From assembly GCA_905221605.1 (NCBI GenBank), contig CAJNDS010002171.1:510501-574500 (forward strand): a DNA stretch of 64,000 nt, written 5' to 3'. The position numbers and the translations under genes were made by a program. The DNA is from Symbiodinium natans (taxonomy: Eukaryota > Sar > Dinophyceae > Suessiales > Symbiodiniaceae). Shown here in pieces: positions 1-9,304 of this stretch. Below the pieces are notes generated by a model that had not been told where the DNA came from, ran no database searches, and saw only the letters and a program-made list of their open reading frames with translations. The stretch's first letter is position 1, and each line of letters opens with the position of its first letter.

Positions 1-386
1 AGTCGGGCAACTTTGTTGTCAAGCTCCCTGACGTTCACTTTATCCTCAACCTTGACCCAAGAACCTTCCCTGAACAACCAAGTAGATCTGACTTCGCATC
101 TTGGAAACCTTGGTGTAGCAGTACGAAACGTCTTTGGTTTGTGTCCGACAATCAAGTACTTAGCATTTGGGTGCGAAACCCAACCTGGTCTTTTGAGCTT
201 CTCTTTGGGGATATCTATCGGCGGCACCTCATTGATGGCTGCGGAGATCTCAGGATCGGGGTGCTCGACCACTGGATCTCGTTCCTCTGCTGCTCCTGCG
301 AAAGCCTCGGCCGGCCCTATTGGGCGGCAGTTTTCTGAAAACCCTCGGACAAAACTGGTCGTCCGAGAGAACCTGAGGCTTCCTCC
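1..386 (-). CDS. Copia-like pol, start of the region after protease (-1 frame)
   Basis: This minus-strand frame is free of stops from a TAA at 387-389 to the window edge, at least 128 codons, and it lies in -1 relative to the gag-protease frame, which ends at 317. It has no ATG start, so it would be reached only by frameshifting or after loss of a frameshift mutation. The product reads like the linker between protease and integrase: acidic at first (EERDPVVEHPDPEI), then basic with phrases such as KRPGWVSHPNAKYL and STWLFREGSWVKVEDKV. The integrase motifs would lie beyond the edge and are not visible. I infer pol from position and from the uninterrupted frame; the sequence shows no catalytic motif here. 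Confidence 0.5.
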
Positions 387-3300
387 TTAGCGCTTGGAGC
401 GGCCATTGCTCCTCCCCCTAGCACTGGGACCATACCTCTCATCCTACACCTTAGTCTTTGACCATTGGGCGCAACAAAGTAAGGCGGCCTTTTGGGGTAC
501 CAGTGGAACTCATAACCGTCCTCCATGCACCTTCTGCCTACGGAGCAAACAGGAGGGGTGCTGTTGAGAACATAGAACTCTAGCTCTTTGCCAAACTCCG
601 GGAAGTCGATCCTAACCGATTTGTCACCTTTGACGTTACCATTAGCAGTGATGAGATTCACTTGTCGTATTGCGTTGCCTACTGGCTCTTCGCCGAAGTA
701 CATAGCACGATCGGCTTCGCTGATAAGGTCCTCCTCGCTTCCTGTGTCAGCAAGGAATTCTAAGGGTGTGGCGATCCCTGGACAAGCGATCTCTGAGCTC
801 TCAACGACGTGCTTGCACATCCCACACATGAGAGAATCAGGCTCATCACACTCTAAGTGGCAATCGGTTTTCTCTCCCCCCTCATGCCGGGCAAGAAGCA
901 TCTTGAGTTCCCTTGCGTTCCTAATTGCAACCTGAAGGTCATTAGCGTCAGGCTTAGGGCAGTTTTCCGCATCAGCATAGCAAGTATTGTACCTGCGAAC
1001 TTTGTAGGAATGTTTGTACCCCTTTCCCTCAAAGGGGATTTCCCTGACTTTGGGTTTGTCGGAAAACCTGACCTTCTTGTTTTGTTCTTTGATCTTGAAA
1101 ACAGTCTTGCCGGTCCACGGCGTCCTATCGCCGGTTCCCCCTCTTCCCTCTTTCCAGTCCCAGTTCTCCTTTGCAGTGTACGGAGAAATGGGAAGCGTCT
1201 TGATCACTTTGGCCTTACCCTTCAACCTTTCAAGAGCAACAGGACATGACACTTCGGGCTTGTACATAGTACTTCTGTACTTCAAATGGTGCCTAACAGC
1301 TTCACCCCTTTTGAAGTCTACTTCCCAGTAGTCTTCGTCCCCATCTTGTGGTTCACTCTCCTCAGGACCAGCTGAGGCTGCAGCCGCAAGCGAGATGCAG
1401 CATGCGGCCTTCCTGTCCTTTTCCTTAGAGCGTCCACGGCTTGGTTTCCTGCGCGTTGGCGCGGGTGACGGGGACCTTGGTTTGTCTGGGCCCTTAGGGG
1501 CCGGGGCTGCGTTTTCACCACCTGAGGGAGTAGGGCTCGGTTCCCTATGCAAGAAACGACACTTATCTCCCCTAGTGCACTTTCCCTTCTTCCAAAACGC
1601 GCAGACCTGTTTCTTCTTCGGGGCAGTGCGAACAGGGGATTGCGAACGGGGTTTGTGCGAAAACTTGCACTTGTCACCCCTGGTGCACTTACCCTTTTGA
1701 AAGTCGTAGCAAACTGGCTTTGGGCTTTGCGATCGGCTAGGTGATCTAGATCTGGATGGGGTCCTAGAGCGAGACCTTGATTTTGAATTGGACTGGCTAC
1801 CGGCAGAGCGATCCCTTCCGCGGCCGCTCCTCGACGGAGGGCGTGTCGGCCTTCCGCCTTCAACAACAGGAGCACCAAACTTGTCCCCATGAGACTTGGC
1901 GATTCTATCCCTGTTCTTGCGCATCCTTTCACGGGTCAACAAATCCCGGATTGACTTCAACAAGAACGCATAGGAGTGTGAGGCAGAACCCTCTTTCGCC
2001 CTGTCGTAGATTTCCAAATCATACTTCATTCTTGAGGACTTTCGGATTTGCCGAAGAAGGATGTCACGCAGAACCATTTCTTCTGGGACATGACTCATGC
2101 CAGCAATGACTGATTCCCAATTGTGCAGGAATGTGGTTAGGTCGTCACTATGCAGTGTAACCTTCAAAAGGTCTTCTACCGAATAGAGCGATCCTACCTC
2201 TTCATTTGTTTTGAAGTACTGATCAAACATGAGCAAGACCTGGCGTCCTCGTACGGCACGTCCTTGAACCGCCTCGGTTTCCTTGAAAGTGAGTACCTGT
2301 CGAGATAACTCACCTTTGGCGACCTTAGTGAGAGCGGCTAGAATTTTGGTATCCAGCGTGAGAAACTTACCGGGTTCACGAAGCTTTTCATGATCAGCAT
2401 TCTTAGAATACACCTCTAGAATCCAAGAGAAGGCTTCATCTGGTCTATCTGAAGCTGCCCTAACTGCCTCCCGTGTTGCGGTTTTCCATGCACGGTAGGT
2501 TTCGGGGTTAGGGAAATCCGGCAGGCGGATGGTTTCAGCTTCTTTAACCTTTGGTTTGTCATCTTCACCGCTTTTGTCTCCTTTAAGAAGCTTGGCGGCT
2601 TCAAGCAGCGCTTGCTGCGTCTGTGCGATTAAATCGGCTCCAGTAGCTGCCGGACCTCCCGGCGTGCCTGTTGGGGCCGCAAGACCAGGGGCTCCGGCGT
2701 TCAAACCACCACTAGAGGATCCTAGATTTGGGACGTTAGCTGATGCTGTTGGGGTCCCTGGGGCAGAAACCGGACCCTGTGGTCCCGTTGGAGTGGCAGT
2801 AGTTGCCACACCGCCAAAACTGAAGTTTGGAAACAATGCCCTGATGTTCATCGGAATCACACTCGGATCTGAAAACTGAGGGGCACACGGAGCACTAAGC
2901 CCGGCGCTTGGCGCTGGAGCAACTGGGGCAGTGGCGCTGGGAAACTGAGCTTGCTGCGAGGGATTGATACCTAAATTCCTGTCCTGTTCGAGCTGGAGCG
3001 CACGCTCCATTGATGACAATTCATCTTGGAGGGTCATGTTTTGAATCCTCATTTGCTCTTCAGTTTCCAGGGCTATACTGCGGTACCTTTTCATTGCCTC
3101 ATCATGCTCTCTCCCAAACCATTCCCCAATCTCGTTAATGCTTTCCCTCTTGTTTTGTTCAGCCTCTTCAACCAGAGTTGTCCTGAGACGAGTGATTTGC
3201 GAACCAACATCGGAAAAATGTTCTGACTGAAAATTGATTATCTGGTTTTGTTGCTGGAGTTCTGAAAAGAGACCTTGGGTCCTCGCGACAAAACTATACC

Positions 3301-3748
3301 TTTGGCTAGCAATTTCAGACTCAAGTCTAGCAACGACTTCCTCGTGCTGCCTGTTAGCCCTTTCTTCAACATCTGCGATTTGTTGATCGTGGGCTTCTTC
3401 AGCAGCTAGGCGGAACCTCTGGTGCCTGGACTCTGCTTCGTTCTCTAACTCAGTGAGGAGAAGTCTTGTTTGTTCAGGTGTTTCACCTATCGTGATGTTC
3501 TGCTGAAACTGTTGTCGGTACATGTGGATCTGCGGAGCTCCTAGTCCTACGAAAGGAGAAGGTGCGTTTGGCGCAAACACATTAGCTGCCGCTGCATTCT
3601 CTTCCAGCACTAGGCCACGGCCATCCGTAGACGGTGGCATAGCCAAAGTGCCTGAGAGGTCCATCTCCGCGGATTCTGCGTCTGTAAATCCGTCTGTACC
3701 GAGATCAGTTGCTACCTCGGTGGGGACCAGCTCGGGGCTGTCACCCAT
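317..3748 (-). CDS. Copia-like retrotransposon Gag-protease polyprotein
   Basis: A 1143-residue frame on the minus strand, starting with ATG at 3748 and ending in TAG at 317-319. Residues of about 85-290 are a glutamate/glutamine-rich helical stretch that looks like coiled coil, followed by a Pro/Ala/Gly-rich linker and a globular Gag region (from about IRLPDFPNPETYRAW). A basic Arg/Ser tract precedes two zinc knuckles of CCCH type, CYDFQKGKCTRGDKCKFSH and CAFWKKGKCTRGDKCRFLH (C-x7-C-x5-C-x3-H), in place of the usual retroviral CCHC. Near the C-terminus LEFLADTGSEEDLIS carries the DTG triad of a retropepsin. Integrase, reverse transcriptase and RNase H are outside the window. The frame is intact, so the copy may be young. 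No LTR was identified at the 5' side. Confidence 0.85.
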   Translation of the reverse strand: MGDSPELVPTEVATDLGTDGFTDAESAEMDLSGTLAMPPSTDGRGLVLEENAAAANVFAPNAPSPFVGLGAPQIHMYRQQFQQNITIGETPEQTRLLLTELENEAESRHQRFRLAAEEAHDQQIADVEERANRQHEEVVARLESEIASQRYSFVARTQGLFSELQQQNQIINFQSEHFSDVGSQITRLRTTLVEEAEQNKRESINEIGEWFGREHDEAMKRYRSIALETEEQMRIQNMTLQDELSSMERALQLEQDRNLGINPSQQAQFPSATAPVAPAPSAGLSAPCAPQFSDPSVIPMNIRALFPNFSFGGVATTATPTGPQGPVSAPGTPTASANVPNLGSSSGGLNAGAPGLAAPTGTPGGPAATGADLIAQTQQALLEAAKLLKGDKSGEDDKPKVKEAETIRLPDFPNPETYRAWKTATREAVRAASDRPDEAFSWILEVYSKNADHEKLREPGKFLTLDTKILAALTKVAKGELSRQVLTFKETEAVQGRAVRGRQVLLMFDQYFKTNEEVGSLYSVEDLLKVTLHSDDLTTFLHNWESVIAGMSHVPEEMVLRDILLRQIRKSSRMKYDLEIYDRAKEGSASHSYAFLLKSIRDLLTRERMRKNRDRIAKSHGDKFGAPVVEGGRPTRPPSRSGRGRDRSAGSQSNSKSRSRSRTPSRSRSPSRSQSPKPVCYDFQKGKCTRGDKCKFSHKPRSQSPVRTAPKKKQVCAFWKKGKCTRGDKCRFLHREPSPTPSGGENAAPAPKGPDKPRSPSPAPTRRKPSRGRSKEKDRKAACCISLAAAASAGPEESEPQDGDEDYWEVDFKRGEAVRHHLKYRSTMYKPEVSCPVALERLKGKAKVIKTLPISPYTAKENWDWKEGRGGTGDRTPWTGKTVFKIKEQNKKVRFSDKPKVREIPFEGKGYKHSYKVRRYNTCYADAENCPKPDANDLQVAIRNARELKMLLARHEGGEKTDCHLECDEPDSLMCGMCKHVVESSEIACPGIATPLEFLADTGSEEDLISEADRAMYFGEEPVGNAIRQVNLITANGNVKGDKSVRIDFPEFGKELEFYVLNSTPPVCSVGRRCMEDGYEFHWYPKRPPYFVAPNGQRLRCRMRGMVPVLGGGAMAAPSAKEEASGSLGRPVLSEGFQKTAAQ
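338..344 (-). promoter_or_regulatory. Possible -1 ribosomal slippery heptamer GGGTTTT
   Basis: On the minus strand the gag-protease frame reads GAG GGT TTT CAG, so G GGT TTT fits X XXY YYZ in the zero frame. It lies 18 nt before the TAG that ends gag-protease and inside the 71-nt overlap with the -1 pol frame. A self-complementary GGCCGGCC follows the stop and could begin a stimulatory stem. The alternative is an ordinary indel in a decaying element; one copy cannot separate the two. Confidence 0.35.
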
Positions 3749-3957
3749 GCACTGAGTCGAAACTCCAGGTCAGTGGTGCCGCAAGCTCCGGGGAGCCTAC
3801 GGCTGATAACCTATAGTTTGGGAAATCCACCAGTTGTTATCCGTTAAGCCATGAGCAGGGGCGCGCCTAACCTTTTTACTCAGAGGGCTTGAGCGCCACA
3901 GGTAAGTGCAACATACATGGAAGCAAAAGTGGATGGAATGCACAGATATAAAATACA
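3749..3957. other. Leader upstream of the retroelement
   Basis: About 200 bp between the gag start and the first telomeric repeats. It should hold the 5' untranslated leader and perhaps the LTR edge and primer-binding site. On the minus strand TATAGGTTATCAGCC (around 3790-3815) faintly resembles an initiator-tRNA primer site, but I cannot show an LTR because no second copy is in the window. Confidence 0.25.
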
Positions 3958-5212
3958 GGGTTTAGGGTTTAGGGTTCAAGGTTTCGGGTTTAGGGTTTAG
4001 GGTTCAAGGTTTCGGGTGAAGGCTTCCTAGGGCTCCAGGAAACATGGAGTTGGGGCGCGCGGGTTTTTCCAATTTCCAAGATCACGCTTCGCCTTCCCGA
4101 CGTAGTGCCAGGCGGTCCAGATGCCTGGGTCATAGCTTGGCCCCTACAGGGTAGGTTTAGGGTTTAGGGTTGGATTTAGGGCCTGTTTAGGGTTTCGGGT
4201 TACGGTTTGGGGTTATAGACCACCAAATGGGGGCTTTCGAAACTCAGGGAGCCTTAATAGAGTCCCCGAAATAGTAGGACTCTTCTTTTTGTAGGCATCC
4301 TAGCAGATTGCGACAGGGAATAGGATGTCCATCCACGCGCTCCCCTTCGTCAGGGGAAATTTAGGCACTCGGCTCAAACGAACAAGGTGCAAGAAAGCGC
4401 TCCGCGCTTTGGCTGAGGGGCTGTAGTGTTCTCGGGATTTCTCGGGCTTCGGGGCTACACTTTAGGCTTTCGAGTTTTGTCGCTTGGGGGGTTTGCGATA
4501 TGAGCTGCTATAGGAGCAGCATGGGTGACCCTAAACCCTAAACCCTAAACCCTAAACCCTAAACCGTGGAACCCGAACACATGAAATCTTTGGAAGGTTC
4601 GAGACAGGTCGGCATCAGCGAGCGTTGCTGCAGCTGAGTAGATCAGGTAGCCTAAACCCTCAATAAACCCCCTTAACACCTGAATTCTTAAACCCTGAAC
4701 CCTAAATCCCTAAACCCTGGACCCTTAATCCTTAAACCCTCAATAAACCTTCTAACACCTAAACCCTTAACCCCTGAACCCTTAAACCCTGAACCCCAAA
4801 TCCTTAAACCCTGAACCCTGAAGCCAAAACACTACGTCCAAAACACTAAAGGTCGGCTCCTAAAGGTCGGCTCCTAAAGGTCGGCTCCTGAAAACACTCC
4901 CTGCACCAGCTCCTACTACGCCCTAGAAGGGAGAACATAAGATATCCAAAGACCCTAAACCCTAAACCCTAAACCCGAAACCCTAAACCCTAAACCCTAA
5001 ACCCTAAACCTCCTGACCGGCTGGCGCCAAGCGTCACGCTTCGCAGAGGGAGTCGCCGCTGGAAAGAATGGTGCTACCTTTAGGTGGGTCGATTCAGGGT
5101 TTGGGGTTTAGGGTTTAGGGTTTAGGGTTTAGGGTTTAGGGTTTAGGGTTTAGGGTTCAGGGTTTAGGGTTTAGGGTTCAGGGTTCAGGGTTTAGGGTTT
5201 AGGGTTCAGGGT

Positions 5213-5350
5213 TACTTGGAGGTTCAGGGCAGCTGTAACCCTAATTATAACTGCACTTCTCAGCCCCCTAACTCCTCGAAATAGGTTATAAGTAGGTTAT
5301 AAGTGGACTAATAATTGGGGTTATACGAGTATCCCATGAACCTCCAAGTA
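5213..5350. mobile_element. MITE, 14-bp TIR, TA target site
   Basis: A 138-bp element bounded by TACTTGGAGGTTCA and its exact reverse complement TGAACCTCCAAGTA. If TA is the duplicated target, the inverted repeat is CTTGGAGGTTCA, as in Tc1/mariner-derived MITEs. The interior is AT-rich and contains TTATAAGTAGG twice. It sits between two TTTAGGG blocks. There is no coding capacity. Single-end relatives occur near 14,888 and 19,041. Confidence 0.75.
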
Positions 5351-5820
5351 GAGTTCAGGGTCTAGGGCCAGGTGTTAGGGTCTAGGGGTTTAGGGTTTAG
5401 GGTTTAGGGTTCAGGGTTCAGGGTTTAGGGTTTAGGGTTCAGGGTTCAGGGTTTAGGGTTTAGGGTTTAGGGTTCAGGGTTTAGGATTTGCGGTTTAGGG
5501 TTTAGGGCTGAGGATGATTCGGGGTTTAACAAGAGCACCCGGGAGACATCTGCAAGTTAGGGAAAGCCTTGGCCACGCTCATGTCCTTCCCTGCATGAAC
5601 CACGTGCCTTGCCTCAAGAAGCCCTGAGCCCTAAACCCTCAAACCCTCAGGCCCTAAACCCTAAACCCCCGAAACCCTTGCCTCCCCAAGCCCGCAAACC
5701 CAAACCCTAAGCCACCGTCAGAGCCTAACAGCCTGAGGGCTTGAATAGGGTTTGGGGTGATTTAGGGTTTAGGATTTAGGGTTTAGAGTTTAGGGTTTTG
5801 GGTTTAGCAAACCAAAAGGG

Positions 5821-5852
5821 CCCCCCCGCCCCCCCCCCCCCCCCCCCCCCCC
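5821..5852. repeat. C homopolymer tract
   Basis: Thirty-one of 32 bases are C, with one G. A similar C run is at 8110-8126 and a G run at 6938-6950. Assembly may be unreliable here. Confidence 0.9.
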
Positions 5853-6136
5853 AGAGGCTATCTCAATCCTGGGCTCACAGAAGCCGCGGGGTTTATGCAT
5901 GAGGAAATGCCTAAATTCCTAAACCTTGAGTTCGTGGGTGGATCCGTGATTTGGAGGTTTGGGGTTCAGGGGTTCAAGGGGTTTAGGGTTCAGGGTTTAG
6001 GGCTTAGGGTTTTGAATTTGGGTCTAGAGCCTACAAAAGACTACAATGTCCATGGGGCTCATGGGGTTTTATGAGGATTAGATGTGCATCCGCAAAAGCA
6101 AAACATTCTTTACCCAGGTTCTCGGTACATTGGTTT

Positions 6137-6234
6137 CCGGCTAAGAGTTGTACTAACACAATCCTTCATCGGGACTACAATAAGGGGTACTACAATCCCT
6201 TTTAAGGACTGCTAGTATCAGGGGAACATCCCAA
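6137..6234. mobile_element. MITE family 2, degenerate copy
   Basis: The right end GGGGAACATCCCAA matches the terminal repeat of the better copy at 23,397-23,499, and the inside shares 'actaacacaatccttcat' with it. The left terminus is mutated. Confidence 0.5.
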
Positions 6235-8330
6235 TCCCTAAGCCCTAAACCCTAAACCCTAGACACTCTTGCATCCGCAGCACACGACTTCGGCCTGGGG
6301 TTTGCAGAGTCCCTAAACCCTAAACCCTAAACCCTAAACCCTAAACCCTAAACCCCAAATTTACAGGCTTTGAGGAACCCCTCGTGGCCGAGGTCCGGGT
6401 TGAAACCCGCCTCGGGGTTGTGGATTTAGGGTTTAGGATTAGGGTTTAGGGTTTAGGGTTTTGGGTTTTGGGTTTAGGGTTAAGGGTTTAGGGTTTAGGG
6501 TTTTGGGTTTTGGGTTTAGGTTTAGGGTGTTTAGTATTTAGGGTTTAGTGTTTAGGGCTTCGGGATGGACCCAAAAGACGAGGTGACGGGTCTGACTTGG
6601 ATACCGGAGGATTTGAGCTCTGGTGTGAGGGCTCAGGTGGTTGTTTCGACGTCACTGTGGTTTTTTTATCCGCTCAGGGAAAGTTAAGACCTCGCAGTAT
6701 GTTCTTGGTATAGATTGAAACAAGCAATCCAGCTGTTAGGACCCCGAACCCTCTGAACCCTTAACCCTGGGCCCTGAGCCCTTGGCCCTTGGCCCTTGGC
6801 CCCGAGCCCCAAACCATCAGAGGAACAAGAAAGCACGTCAAGCCCTAGCCCGTAAACCTCTTTCCACCCCTCCTAAACCCAACCCTCAGCCCTAAACCCT
6901 GAGCATCATGAGGGGGAAGGGTTTCAGTTTGTGATGTTTGGGGGGGGGGGGTGCGGAAGGGGGCGGGGGGAAGGTCTCATCCCCAGCTGCCCCTCCCCCT
7001 AAGCCCGAGCAACACCTGCGCATGCCTGGGGTACCCTAGACCCTAAACCCTAAACCCTAAACCCTAGACCCTAAACTGCAAAACCCTAAACCCTAAAGTT
7101 TACCATTGGTTTACCTTACAAAGAGTCTCCTTCTGTCCCGCTTCCGTCGCACTGCTCGATGGCCCCGCGCCTACTCAAATGAGGGCTCCCTGTCTCCCTC
7201 ACAAAAAAGCCACTGTTGCTGTGTGGGCCTGTGTGGGTCCGTGTGGGCCTGGTTTAGGGTTTAGGGGTTTGGGGTTTAGGGGTTAGGGGTTTAGGGTTTA
7301 GGGTTTAGGGTTTAGGGTTTAGGGTTTAGGGTTTAGGGTTTAGGGTTTAGGGTTTAGGGTTTAGGGTTTATGGTTAGGGTTTAGGGTTTAGGGTTTAGGG
7401 TTTAGGGTTTAGGGTTTAGGGTTTAGGGTTTAGGGTTTAGGGTTTAGGGTTTAGGGTTTAGGGTTTAGGGTTTAGGGTTTAGGGTTTAGGGTTTAGGGTT
7501 TAGGGTTGAGGCCATGTGGGCCCAACCCGAAGTACAAATTTGCAACCAGGAGGCATGGAGAAAGTGCTCGGTACAGGCTTCATGCGCTCTTCTGAGTCTG
7601 CCTGCTTTCGGTGTGACGCTGGTGGCTTTGCAGCTTCAGCTTTTATGCGGCTTCCTGTTGCTGGAATTGAAATTAACCTTGGGATGTTCCCCCTTATTGA
7701 AACAGTCCTCAATAGGGTACCCCCTATTATACTCAACCCCAAACCCAGGGGTTCTAACCCCCCACCATGGGGTTGCGAAGGGCGGTCAAAGGAGAAGGGC
7801 CTAAATCCCGAAAGCCCCTCGTTCTTGGTGTTGCTAAGGGGCAGAGGGCAAAGAAGTCGTACATGAAGGGTCGTGGGCCGGCAGGCACAAGGTCAGCCAC
7901 ACTCTCAAACCCTACGGAAGGCGGACCCTGCTCTGAACAGCTCTAGGGCCCCCAACACGAAACCCAAAAAAACCCTCAGGTTGGCGGAGAAGCCTCACAT
8001 TTAGATGAGGACTAGCTACTAGGGCGTAGGGCTTCGGTGAGAAGTTCTAGAGTTTAGTCCTTGGGGTTGACGCGATGAAAGGGTCACGGGCTGTACGGTG
8101 CACAGCTTGCCCCCCCCCCCCCCCCCGCGTGGGTTTAGGGTTTAGGGTTTAGGGTTTAGGGTTTAGGGTTTAGGGTTTAGGGTTTAGGGTTTAGGGTTTA
8201 GGGTTTAGGGTTTAGGGTTCAGCATCTCAAGTCCAAGCATTCACTAGTCAAGCAATTACTCCAGGAAAATACCCACCCGCCCAAAGAATCCCACAACATT
8301 AAGAAAATATTTTACTTATAGAACGACCTT

Positions 8331-9103
8331 GCCCATGCCCAGTAAAACGGCGACCTTGCCCAGTAAAACGGCGACCTTGCCCAGTAAAACGGCGACCTTT
8401 TTTTTACTGGTCAAAGCCGGAAGGTCGCCGTTTTTAGCCTGGGCAAGGTTCGATTTTGACCAACATCGACCTGCCCAGTAACCGCGACCTTGCCCAGTAA
8501 ACGGCGACCTTGCCTCATTCAACGGCGACCTTGGCCCATAAAACGGCGGTTTTACTGGGCAAGGTCGCCGTTTTACTGGGCAAGGTCGCCGTTTTATTGG
8601 GCAAGGTCGCCGCCTTACTGGGCAAGGTCGATTTTGGTCAAAAAATCGACCTTGCCCAGTAAAACGGCGACCTTGCCCAGTTAGAACGGCGACCTTCGGT
8701 CACAAAATCGACCTTGCCCAGTAAAACGGCGACCTTGCCCAGTAAAACGGCCGTTTTACTGGGCAAGGTCGCCGTTTTACTGGGCAAGGTCGCCGTTTTA
8801 CTGGGCAAGGTCGCCGTTTTACTGGGCAAGGTCGATTTTGGTCAAAAAATCGACCTTGCCCAGTAAAACGGCGACCTTGCCCAGTAAAACGGCGACCTTC
8901 GGGGTCCAAGGTCGCATTTTTACTGGGCAGGGGCGGAAGGTCGCCGTTTTACTGGGCAAGGTCGCCGTTTTACTGGGCAAGGTCGCCGTTTTACTGGGCA
9001 AGGTCGATTTTTTTGACCGAACTGACCTTGCCCAGTAAAACGGCGACCTTGCCCAGTAAAACGGCGACCTTGCCCAGTAAAACGGCGACCTTGCCCAGTA
9101 ACT
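8331..9103. repeat. Alternating inverted array of a 21-bp unit
   Basis: The unit CGACCTTGCCCAGTAAAACGG is repeated more than 20 times in runs of 2-5 that switch orientation: forward at 8331-8400, 8467-8540, 8641-8755, 8845-8900 and 9024-9102; inverted at 8543-8635, 8753-8837 and 8937-9010. The switches are themselves palindromic: a forward-to-inverted join reads AGTAAAACGGCCGTTTTACT near 8750-8769, and the inverted-to-forward joins are AAGGTCGATTTTGG / TCAAAAAATCGACCTT. Neighbouring runs can fold into stems of about 80 bp. It is framed by TTTAGGG blocks and probably lies in an intron of the channel gene. No coding function is supported. Confidence 0.9.
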
Positions 9104-9304
9104 CCTTAACATTTAAATTATATATGAAAGAGAGGTTTAGGGTTTAGGGTTTAGGGTTTAGGGTTTAGGGTTTAGGGTTTAGGGTTTAGGGTCTAGGGTT
9201 TAGGGTTTAGGGTTTAGGGTTTAGGGTTTAGGGTTTAGGGTTTAGGGTTTAGGGTTTAGGGTTTAGGGTTTAGGGTTTAGGGCACCCCCCGTGTTGAGGA
9301 AGTC

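Larger units (their letters stand above)
3958..9304 (-). repeat. ITS-dense tract, probable 3' introns of the channel gene
   Basis: Telomeric heptamers occur as TTTAGGG (for example 5096-5212, 5372-5510, 6421-6550, 7252-7505, 8133-8220, 9134-9282) and as CCCTAAA (4533-4565, 4953-5010, 5627-5720, 6312-6353, 7036-7096). Between them lie 60-250 bp unique pieces. Some look like channel exons on the minus strand, such as TILSSGDSLCEA near 5065-5030, close to the G-x-x-L-S-E-A motif after a nucleotide-binding fold, and TLADADLSRTFQRF near 4620-4575. I could not join these in frame, so they are tentative. A 14-bp unit ending GGTCGGCTCC is repeated three times at 4845-4888. Confidence 0.6.

Noticed and set aside
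7500-7866. Overlapping frames on both strands at 7.5-7.9 kb
   Set aside because: No frame joins to a neighbour; one minus frame (HASWLQICTSGWAH) hints at channel sequence but is out of order.
8331-9103. CRISPR-like array
   Set aside because: The 21-bp units abut without unique spacers and switch orientation; the context is eukaryotic.
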